Source: Hyparrhenia diplandra
Taxonomy: Eukaryota > Streptophyta > Magnoliopsida > Poales > Poaceae
DNA length: 64,000 nt
Direction of reading: 5' to 3'
NCBI GenBank assembly: GCA_015847255.1
Contig: JADLZK010007654.1
Coordinates: forward strand, 124,001-188,000
Part shown: positions 55,494-64,000 of the stretch, one piece after another
Numbering within the stretch: position 1 is the stretch's first letter
How the letters are laid out: every line of letters begins with the position of its first letter
Notes under the pieces: generated by a model
What the model saw: the letters and a program-made list of their open reading frames with translations, nothing else
Told to the model about the DNA's origin: nothing
Database searches by the model: none
Translations under genes and position numbers: made by a program

Positions 55494-57808
55494 TCAGGCT
55501 GGCACTTCATCAGACGAAGAGAATGACTGTGTAACATAAACTGGATCGCCGACCTTGACGATCCTCCCTCTGCCATTCAGTGACAGAGATTCCTTGCGAG
55601 ACTGCATTTTGCCCAAAGTACACCTACAAAAGAAAAACGACAAAAGCATGAGTTCAAATGATTTAGGTCATTATGAATCTATTTCACCAGCATGTGGGTA
55701 CCAAGTTCCACAGATAAGACGCATGCAACAGTCACCTGCCGTTTGTTTTTTGTGGCTAGGAAGCAGCACTTCACCAGACCGATATGTCTGCAGAGTTGCA
55801 GTCGGTTCAGTAGGGTTAGGTGTTCCAGTGTCTTGATTAATCGTAGGCACCTGAATCGGTCAGCACAAAGTGAATAGTTAAGATTTTCTTTTTCCAATCC
55901 ATACTGGATTGCTGAAGTTAACAGTGCAATTATAATACTGAATTTATTTGGTTTCAATGTTCCTGGAAATTATAGTTGACATGAGTTATATGGAAATTAT
56001 ATTTGGTTAAGATTACTTCACGCAGAATTAAGCCGACTAACCATTGTAAACTATCAATTAACTTTATTACCAGTTTATCACATAAGTCTAACCGCGCAGC
56101 GAAAGAACATATTTGAAATCAGATCCTGGGACCTGGCCCTGTATTTTTACCTTGCAACGGCCACATAACTTCACACCTTCAAATGTTAACTTGTTTATCT
56201 TTACTGATTTCCACAGATCCTCAGCATATGGGTGGCAACCCTCCACTAAAAAATACTGTCAAAAGAGATTTGTTTTTGACAAGACTGTCAAAGAGATTAT
56301 TCTTGTAAGAATTAAAGCAAGCGCAACAATTACACAACTGGCAAGTGAAAGCTCCCAAAAGCAACTGTAGTTGTTATTAGCTATTATCAACGCAACTACA
56401 ACAACTAACCCAAAAGAGAAGTCATTTACAAAATAGTCAAATACAACCGCGGGGGGTATGCACAACTCACTTTGGTGCAGGCGGTTGTCGGTATAGGCTC
56501 TTTGAGTATCTCATTTAGTGCATCCAATGAGCCCTGAAAACAAATACACATTGTCAAGTAAAGTTTTTTGTTTAGCAAAATTTGCAGATAACATTTATCT
56601 GAAAACCATGGAATATATTGAAAACAACACCTGAGAGACTATAAGATAAGGGAAGCCATCGAGAAAACATGGTTTCTGTAACCCCGTGCATAGTCGTGGT
56701 CCGTCAGCCTAGTTTCGAATCTGTTAAAAGATATAGTAAAATCAAAGTTCTCCATAAGTGATGAAGAGGATCTCATCTAGCAATACATTCCAGTTAAATG
56801 GAAAGGCCTGTAAGAAACAAAGGTTTGCACCTTGGTTGAAGCGCACCAGTCGAGTTGGGCACCCCAAAAAGTGGAATACCATTCAGCTGCTTCAGCACCT
56901 TCATCATAAGCAGAGCCAGCCCACTCCCACACAGAGACATCATTGATTGTGGCGCATTCCACAGAAAGAGGGATCTTCAGTGGTTCCATTCCAGGTGCTC
57001 TGATAACTGCACAATGTAGTGGGTTGAACATAAATCATAACTTTACGACCGTTCGCCGAAAACAAACAAAATGGCTCACACTGCTTGATCAATAACCAAT
57101 TAACTGGCAGCAAGAGGAATACTTGAATTATTAGAAAGGTACAGGTCAGATCACAAGTAAAATTAGCCGTAGTTTTTCTTCTCATTTTTCGCAAATATGG
57201 ATAGTCAGATACTGTATGTTTCAATTTCAGGCAGCAAGGTTGTAGCAGAATTTCTTCTACTAATGCTGTGAAGTGAATTTTTTTATTGATTTTTTCTTTT
57301 TACTATTGGAAGAAAATCTGCAGTTACATTCAACTATAGCAACTCAGCAGGTACTGCTGCCGTACAGAACCGGTAACACGGAGATAATCAGAGAAAGGAG
57401 CAGCAATCCAACGAACAATACCCATGTGGTCGCCGGTTGTGGGGTGCCAGTCCTCGGCGAAGGCCTCTGGCGGCATCTCGACCTCAACCAGAGCAAGCTT
57501 GGGCTGCACCCTCTGGGTGTATGCTCTCCCTTTGGAGTTGACGAGCATCCACTGCCGATCCCACCTGAACCCTGCTTGCCAAGATTTTAGACTTCAATCT
57601 TTTCGAGCGATCCCCGGCGCGGATGGATAGAACAGGAGAAGCCAGCAGAGGCAAAGGTACTACCATACCTGTGGCTGTGATGGGGGCTTGGGGCACGGAG
57701 ATCCCCTGCAGGACTTGATGGGGTACACGAGGACGGACTTCACCGTTGCCGCCGGTCGGCATCGCCGCCGCCGAGGAGCGAGGAGAGGAATGAGGCGGCC
57801 TTCTCCAT
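55494..57808 (-). pseudogene. MOSC-domain (mARC-like) protein gene, copy B, full exon set but frame-broken
   Basis: Eight minus-strand exons with GT-AG ends: 57808-57669, 57571-57422, 57006-56831, 56720-56631, 56533-56471, 56255-56151, 55850-55736, 55623-55494. Blocks: MEKAASFLSSLLGGG, VKSVLVYPIKSCRG, MLVNSKGRAYTQRVQPKLAL, VIRAPGMEPLKIPLS, VSVWEWAGSAYDEGAEAAEW, GSLDALNEILKEP, EGCHPYAEDLWKSVKINKL, GVKLCGRCK (the Cys expected to bind the Mo cofactor), VPTINQDTGTPNP, GRIVKVGDPVYV. Mitochondrial amidoxime-reducing components have this layout. Nearly every exon carries a one-base frame change, often in a homopolymer (C4 at 57,703-57,706; T6 at 55,746-55,751). Conservation at protein level is nevertheless high, so decay is recent or the indels are consensus errors. 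Confidence 0.8.
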
Positions 57809-57995
57809 TGGCGCAGCTGAGTGCTACAGACAAATGCAGTTGCAGTGGAGCTGTGCGTATCTTATTTTCGTTGTTTTTTTATCAAAACAATATACAGAGG
57901 AGGAAATTCCATTTTAAACGAGAGAAATCGTGCATGTCAACATCTTCAGCTGTGACGACGCAGTCTATCCAAGTGTCCATCCAAAATATTCAACA

Positions 57996-60261
57996 TTTTT
58001 TTTTTTTTTTTTCAAACAAGGGGTTTCCCTATTTCCATTAACCATAACGGAAATACAGCAGAGTTTCAAAAATTGTTCAGAAAGCATAAAATAAGCAGGC
58101 TACCAAGGAGGACATGTTAACCCCAGAATCTAAGGGTGTGTTTAGTTGGTGAAATATTTTTTGGGTTGAAATTTCTTTGTCCACTTTTCGTTTTGTATTT
58201 GATAATTATTGTCCTGTGTGGACTAAGTAGGCTCAAAAGATTCGTCTCAAACTTTTCGGTCACCGTGTAATTTGTTTTTATTTATCTACATTTAATGGCC
58301 CATAAACGCGACAAGAGATTCGATGTGACGTGGTCTTGAAGACTTTTCGGGTTCACTTTTCGGGGAAGTGAACATGCCCTAAGCCACCAACGCTAGAACC
58401 GAAATAACAAGCGAAGTAACAGTCTAAGCTTGTTGCAAAACGAGACAACCAGAGCTATGTCTATGTCTTTTCGTCCTCCTCAACGCTTCCTCCAGTTTCT
58501 CCTGTCACCCTCTTGGGTTGCTTGCTTCGGTCTTGATTCAGCAGCTCGATGGCGAACTGGAGAGTGGCTTCGACGGCTTGAATCCAAATCTCCTTGTTCT
58601 CCTCCTTCAGAAGACCCGCCCAAAATTTCGTTAGCGCACATGCGTGGCTAATAATTTCCAACGGATTTTTTTAGCTTTTTTTCCTTCAAAACAAATGACA
58701 TTCCTTTTTTTTCCCCTTAATAGACCAACAGATAGCAGCTAGTCCTATTGCATGAGACTGTTTACTGTTTGGTAACCACTTGTCACACCACATTCAACCC
58801 ATTTCAAACGAAGGTGGTATTTGCCTCAAGACATGTAGCCAAAGTGGCCCATATAACTTTAGCTATAGGACATGCGAATAACAGATGATCTCCTGATCTC
58901 CTTTCCAATTTCTCTTGATCATATTATATTTTGTAAGTATTACTTTATTAGCCACCAACCAAAGAAAAAACTTGATTTTGGCAGGGACCTGGGCTTTCCA
59001 GATCCTCTTGTTATATAAACCGTTTTCATTCAAAGTTAGTGCATTGTAAGTGGACTTGACACTGAACATACCACTTTTCTCAAGGTTCCAAATACATATG
59101 TCATGCCCTTGAGTTAGGGATACCCCCATGATATCATGTTTAAGCTTTAACCATTCAAGGTTAAGATCAGCTGTAAGCCATCTGCAAAATGTCAAGGTAA
59201 TAGAGCCACTTATCACATGAGCAACAATGATATTCTTTTGATTACACAATTTGAAGGGAATAGGTTGGTTGATAGCTAATGGCTTGTTCTCAAGCCAAGT
59301 ATCATACCACAGAGAGGTATTGTTCCCATCATTAACTTTCATTTTTCTTCCTTGTAAATATACCTCTTTGACTTTTAACAGATCAGCCCATATGGGTGAA
59401 TCAGGTTGCTTATGTTTCACATATGCAATATTTTTCTTTTTCAGATATTTAAATTTGACTATTCTTGCCACAAGCCAGATTCATTCTCTAGTTTCCACCA
59501 CCATTTGCAAAGCAAGCTGAGGTTCATTTTCCTAATGTCTTTAATACCCAGACCACCTTTTTCTTACACTTATAGATTTTGGTCCACTTTACTAGATGGT
59601 ACTTCCTTTTGTCCTTTTGGTATGACCACCTTACCAGAAAAAGTTCTTCTGGTTTTATCCAAAACATATGTAACTGTTTTGGGTAAGAGGTAAATTGACA
59701 TATGGTAAATAGGTGCATTGTTCAAGCTGGCAGAAATGAGGGTTGATCTGCCAGCAATGGTAAGGGAAGAGCCCTTCCAAACATCCAATCGTTTATCAGT
59801 TTTATCAAGCAGAGGAGACCAGTCAACCACATGCAGCCTGCTGGGGCTTACATGCACTCTTAGATATTTGATTGGAAAATAGACAATTTAGCAATTAAAT
59901 CTGCATACTTAGGAGCTACATTGTCCACATCATTTATCACAACTACCTCACTTTTATTAAAATTTATCTTCAGGCCAGTCATCATCTCATGGAAGTAAAG
60001 GAGTTTCATAATTCTAGCATTTTCAATGTCATTCTTAAGGTAAATGATGGTGTCATCTGCATATTGCAGAATGACAACCCCATTTGGAATTATATGCTCA
60101 ATCAGGCCTTTAATGATTCCATTTCTCTGGGATTGATTGATCATTCTACTAAGACAATCAGCTACAAAATTGAACAGAATGGGTGACAGGGATCCCCTGT
60201 CTAACCCCTTTGTAGCTCTTAATGTATGGCCCAATCTTGTCATTAATCTTGACACTAACAG
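57996..60261 (-). mobile_element. 5'-truncated L1-type LINE, minus strand, with TSD
   Basis: Poly(A) appears as T17 at 57,996-58,012. The direct repeat aaaatattcaaca (57,983-57,995) / aaaatatccaaca (60,262-60,274) flanks it with one mismatch. The minus strand encodes the C-terminal part of ORF2: RT (SVKINDKIGPYIKSYKG near 60,200-60,255, LSPILFNFVADCLSRMI, active site VVILQYADDTIIYL near 60,050-60,090), then the zf-RVT region (NGLYNKRIWKAQVPAKIKFF, near 58,970-59,030) and a tail ending at about 58,461. It is truncated inside RT and has frame changes, so it is inactive. A MITE is nested in its 3' UTR. Confidence 0.85.
58131..58382. mobile_element. MITE nested in the LINE 3' UTR
   Basis: Element 58,134-58,379 (246 bp) starts gggtgtgtttagttggtgaa, ends gaagtgaacatgccc, and is flanked by taa at 58,131-58,133 and 58,380-58,382. 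A 3-bp TWA target with these ends fits PIF/Harbinger-type MITEs. Interior words such as aaaagattcgtctcaaac match the copy at 19,263-19,512 in inverse orientation. Confidence 0.78.
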
Positions 60262-60299
60262 AAAATATCCAACAGATGACGCGAAAAAGCATATTTATT

Positions 60300-61135
60300 T
60301 GAAAATTAGTACACTAGCAAGCATTTGAAGCAAACAACTAGTGCAAAAGGCCTCTTTTTCTTGGCGGCTCCCTTGTAGTCAGCACGAGCTCTTTCGATGA
60401 TTGATCATAAGATTCACCACTATCATGCTCTCTTTTGCCTTTTCAGTGCATGCATTGAACTTGGTAATTAAAGGTATAGTCTTGCTGTAATTGGTTTTTA
60501 ATTGAGTAACTAGCTGTTCTTCTTCGATCTTTGGGCGTGTTCGAGTTGTACTCTGCTGCAACATCCTTCCGGTACCTATCTCCTCTTCTATCAACTCCAA
60601 CAATTGGATCAGTGGAATTTTTCAGCCAAGCACTCACTAACCGAAGGTTTTCCTGTTCACACGACCTTCTTTCTTTGCACTTTCTTCCAGGTTGTTGTCA
60701 TTGTCACTCCAAACTGGTGTGTTTACAGGATCTACACCAATATGTTATTGCTCTTGGGACACCTGAGAACCTGAACCAATAGGGCTGCTCTCATCAACTT
60801 GCAAATCAGTCACTCGGCTACCTTGGAAGAAACCGATGGATCCAACTGGTGACACATCACCAACCCTCTTTGTGGATGTTATACCATCCCCCGGTAAGAA
60901 GTACCCTGCTAGCTTCCTTGTAATGAGAATGGGAATTGTGGGTAATTTAAATGAGATCCAAAGGTATTGAACACGTGTGAATCCTGGGGGTAGAAATTGG
61001 CAGGAATTTGTGGTGGATAGTTCATAGGTTATTGGGGTGAAGAGAAATGATGTTGTTGCCTAGTTGGCTTTTATGGCTCACCACTTGTCATTGCAGATCA
61101 TATTCGTGAAAAACGAAGTTGTGTTCTCCATGGCT
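60300..61135 (-). pseudogene. Myb/SANT-like protein relic (PIF/Harbinger ORF1 or GST-T3-like type)
   Basis: The minus strand reads MENTTSFF at about 61,130, GFFQGSRVTDLQVDESSPIG (about 60,775-60,835), LVSAWLKNSTDPIVGVDRRG (about 60,580-60,640), AAEYNSNTPK, TNYSKTIPLITKFNA (about 60,455-60,500) and KKKRPFALV near 60,345. These blocks match the plant Myb/SANT-like proteins that accompany PIF/Harbinger transposases (ORF1, DNA-binding partner) and their domesticated relatives. Stops and frame shifts interrupt it, and no transposase ORF2 is adjacent. It could equally be a decayed host copy. Confidence 0.6.
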
Positions 61136-61139
61136 ACGA

Positions 61140-62620
61140 GAAATACAGAGATTTGTGTGTTCGTTCACTTGTGGTTGAATGTGGTCATATTAATGTATAC
61201 TGCATTTTAAAAAATGCCGGTAACCGACCGTTGTGCTCTTTTTTTTTTAGAGAAATTGTCTATTGTGTAGGTGTTGATTAGTGATTTCTTTTTCGCCTAT
61301 TATATTTTTATGCACCGTAGAGGTATGTGAGTTTATTTGTCTTTTTTGAATACATTGAGTTTTTTTGTCAGAAGGTCTATGTAGTTGTGTTCGGTGGTAC
61401 ACAATTAGTTGTCCTAACGATTAACAATGTCGATGGTCTATGTAGTCATGTGTTCGGTGGTACACAATTAGTTGTCCTAAAAAGGTTAACAATGTCTGAT
61501 GGTTCTTTGCAGGTGTGTTTGGTGGAGCACAGTTAACAAGCGTGTGGCCTAACGATTGAATGTGGACATATTACCGTATACTGACATTTTTAAAATTGAC
61601 GGCATTTTTCCGTGCATTTGTACTGTGCGCACCGTAGAATGTTGTTTGCGAGTTTTTAATTCTTTTTTGAATATATGTAGTCATTGTTTCCATGGTCGCT
61701 GCACTTGTGTTCGGTGGAACACAATTAACAAGTGCGTGGCCTAATGATTGAAAGTGGACTTATTATTCTATACTGCTTTTTTCGTCATCCATTGTATTTG
61801 TGCGCACTACAGAGTGTGACTTATGAGTTTATTTGGCCTGTTTGAATATACGAGTCATTTCCTGCTGGTACGTAGTTGTGTTCGGTGGAACACAATTAAT
61901 AAGCGCGTTGCCCAATGATAGAAGCTGGACATATTATTTTATACCCACATTTTTTAAAATGCCGGTACCAACCGTGGTGCTACTTTTTTGGAGAAATTGT
62001 ATACTGTGTGGGGTGTTGATTAGTGATTTCTTTTACTGATGATCAATTAATATATGTATTGTCTTTTTAGATCATAAATACATTCCATCCATAGTAGTTG
62101 ATTTGAAACCGGAACACATCACGGATGATGTCCACCTAGATGATGATAGTGAAAGTGATCCCGATGAGGCGGATGATCTTTGAAGAGCTGTGATGGCATG
62201 TCTAAAGGTAGCCGCTAGCTAGAGGGCCGAAGAGATGGATGGTTGCGGCACCATGTTATTACGGCTTAAGTTCCGGCTTCCGGCCGTTTCCGTTCAATTT
62301 CGTTCGTATTGGTTCGTTTCGTGCACCCGCATATTCGATTCCGTTTTCGAACCGCATTTTTCGAACCGGATCCCGTTTCCGCCAACAAATATAGAAATGG
62401 AAATAGAAATGAGGTTTTTCCGTCCGTTTCCGTCCGTTTTCATCGCTAACTGTAGAGGTATGCGAGTTTATTTATCCTTTTGAATACATTGAGTTATTTT
62501 ATCAGATGGTCCATGTAGTTGTGTTCGGTGGTACACAATTAGTTGACCTAACGATTAACGATGTTTGATGGTCTATGGAGGCGTGTTCGGCGGTTTAATA
62601 TATTTTACACCAAATGCATC
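61140..62620. repeat. Degenerate repeat cluster around gtgttcggtgg(t/a)acacaatta
   Basis: The motif occurs at about 61,387, 61,450, 61,515 (variant), 61,706, 61,878 and 62,521, with a partial copy at 62,583. Several copies are followed by (t)ggcctaa(c/t)gattgaa and a tgga(c)atatta block. A longer block (aaaatgccggta...gagaaattgt...gttgattagtgatttctttt) is repeated at 61,207 and 61,955, and gtagaggtatg(t/c)gagttta at 61,318 and 62,453. Unit length is irregular (60-650 bp), so this is not a simple satellite. Confidence 0.6.
62068..62452 (+). mobile_element. hAT (Ac/Ds-like) 3' end with a possible last exon
   Basis: 62,235-62,452 is packed with gtttccgtccg / cgttttcgaaccg words and ends ccgttttcatcgcta, close to the classic Ac/Ds end ttttcatcccta. 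Upstream, after an acceptor (ctttttag to 62,070), an acidic open exon reads YIPSIVVDLKPEHITDD and ends SESDPDEADDL with a stop at 62,181-62,183. It could be the transposase C-terminus. No matching 5' end was identified. Confidence 0.45.
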
Positions 62621-62759
62621 ACTTTTGGATCATTGGAATCATCATCTTGCAGCCCCCAGCGAAGGAGATTCCACTTTTGACGCGAGCAACCTAGTCAGAC
62701 GGAAGAATCTGAAAATTCGGTTGAGGTGAGAACAAGGTTGGTGGACGACGCCTGACTTG

Positions 62760-64000
62760 CTACGACGCGGGCGCTCGCACCGCCGGGAGGAGAAAGAGCA
62801 GCGTGAGAAGCAGCGCCAGGGCGAGGCAGGCTGCGCCGCCGGCCAGGTACGCGCGGCCGAGGAAGCTGCTCTTGCCGCCCAGCACGCCGGCGGTGGACAG
62901 CACCAGCGCCTTCTTCCCGCCGAAGCTGTACGTGTTGTAGTTGTTGTGCACCGTCACGGCGATCCGGTCGCCGGCGTACAAGTCCACCTCGATCCTCCCG
63001 TACAGCTTCCGGAACGCCGGCAGCGCCGCCGTCCGCATCCACACCATCAGATCCTCCTGCTCACTCAGCTGTCGCAAATTCACAATTGCATGCATTTCCA
63101 AAGGTAAGCTACCAAAGAAATCTCATAAAAAGCATTATCGTCGATCTTTACAGGAAATTTTCAAAAAAAAAAAAAAAAAAAAAAACTTACGGATTTGTTC
63201 GGATCAAGCTTCCCGCCGCCAACCAGAGCGCCGGCCTGGAAGTTTCTTGGGTACACACGGTCGCCGAACAGGTGGCCTCTGTCACTCCTCCACGAGATGC
63301 CCTGCCTGTTCACCACCAGCGTCTCGTTGCCACGGGCGAAGCTGTAGGTGTCGTTGAACAGGCTCCATGCCACGAGCCCGCAGGGGACGATGGGGCCTCC
63401 TCCTCCCTTCGCGGTAGCTTCAGGGCCGCAGGTCTTTGTGTCCTTGGCCATCTTCGGAGACCCCAGCTGGCTGATGCTACGGCTCCTTGCATACCTGTCA
63501 AGTCAAGTGATCAACAGCCCTAGTTTAGCTTCCATATTACCATATATATGGAAGTTCGTCAGCAGGAACTTCCTAAAAAAAAGAGTTCGCCATCAGAAGT
63601 GACTTTATTTACCTCCTATGGTTTTGGTAGAATTTGTCCAGTTTATAATATACGTAAATTGGGGCCTTCATATGCTTATGAACCTGCAAAGTGAAGAACA
63701 TATATAGCCTAATCTCATGGAAAATTTCACCGCCAACTGAAAACAGGAGAAGCGTCAACAACTGTTTCACTACCTTGATCAACCTTGGGCAGGACTTGTC
63801 TGTCGAAGGATTCTGGATATAAGCAACTTTGTTGCCACGCATCTTCTCCGGTATGCATGCGGTTTCATATTGATCCACCACTTCAACAACCTGTGTATGT
63901 TTCAAATCAGAAATCAAGTCACAAAGTTTCTGGAAATGGATCTCTCCTTACATGCAAATCACAGCACAAACATACCTTGTTTGAGGCTGCCATGCAGGCA
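62760..64000 (-). CDS. ALA-interacting subunit (CDC50/LEM3 family), 3' part
   Basis: Exons <64000-63976, 63890-63774, 63683-63613, 63494-63191 and 63068-62760 join without frame break to a stop at 62,760-62,762. Blocks: ACMAASNK, DQYETACIPEKMRGNKVAYI, KAPIYVYYKLDKFYQNHRRY, IVPCGLVAWSLFNDTYSF, GDRVYPRNF, DLMVWMRTAALPAFRKLYG, VHNNYNTYSFGGKKALVLST, then the second membrane helix (GGAACLALALLLTLLFLL). CDC50 proteins are the two-helix partners of P4-ATPase phospholipid flippases (plant ALA pumps) and bring them out of the ER. The N-terminus with the first helix lies beyond the window. The intron after exon 63494-63191 begins GTAAG followed by a T23 run. Intact as far as visible. Confidence 0.9.

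Noticed and set aside
61380..62600. Possible CRISPR-like or satellite array
   Set aside because: Spacing is irregular, units are degenerate, and the genome is a plant. Treated as a transposon-derived repeat cluster.
1..64000. tRNA, rRNA, organelle-derived or bacterial-type operon features
   Set aside because: I looked for them and saw no convincing example. All clear genes are spliced nuclear genes or transposons.

Overview
This is plant nuclear DNA, almost certainly from a grass and most likely Oryza or a close relative. It has multi-exon genes with GT-AG introns, GC-rich first exons beside AT-rich introns, and a dense load of grass-type transposons: Helitron, FAR1-type MULE, L1-clade LINEs, small Harbinger-like MITEs, a Ty3 chromovirus and a Tat-type Ty3 element. 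Species is inferred from style only.

Left part (0-21 kb). The window opens in the last three exons of a bHLH transcription factor (+). LINE debris follows: two 5'-truncated insertions with target-site duplications (TSDs) and an RNase H relic. Next come an S-domain receptor-like kinase (-) with apparent frameshifts, a non-autonomous Helitron (9,668-10,935), a broken F-box/DUF295 gene (-), and an intact 7-exon CWC16/CCDC130-family splicing factor gene (+).

Middle part (21-37 kb). A probable solo copia LTR is followed by a 2.67-kb MULE with 163-165-bp terminal inverted repeats and a perfect 9-bp TSD. It carries a decayed FAR1-like transposase and ends 221 bp before the start codon of an LHT-type amino-acid transporter gene (+). 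Then comes a 5.7-kb chromovirus (-) with a perfect 5-bp TSD, and a second receptor-kinase pseudogene (-) whose intron holds a 1.9-kb GC-rich insertion.

Right part (37-64 kb). A 15.7-kb Tat-type Ty3 element (+) with 1.3-kb LTRs has a 7-kb tail between pol and the 3' LTR; the tail contains antisense coding remnants. No TSD is visible, and the element directly abuts a truncated MOSC-domain gene (first two exons only). A second, full-length but frame-broken MOSC copy (-) follows. Beyond it lie a LINE (-) with a MITE nested in its 3' end, a Myb/SANT-like Harbinger ORF1 relic (-), a degenerate repeat cluster with a hAT-like end, and the 3' part of an intact ALIS/CDC50 flippase-subunit gene (-) running off the window.

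Host genes show no operon-like logic. Two themes recur: nested transposons that can be ordered in time, and single-base indels, mostly in homopolymers, that break several otherwise well conserved genes while three others read cleanly. The second theme needs raw reads to separate real decay from consensus error. I see no clearly novel biochemical system. The strongest items are the MULE at the transporter promoter, the TSD-less Tat/MOSC junction and the nested LINE/MITE.
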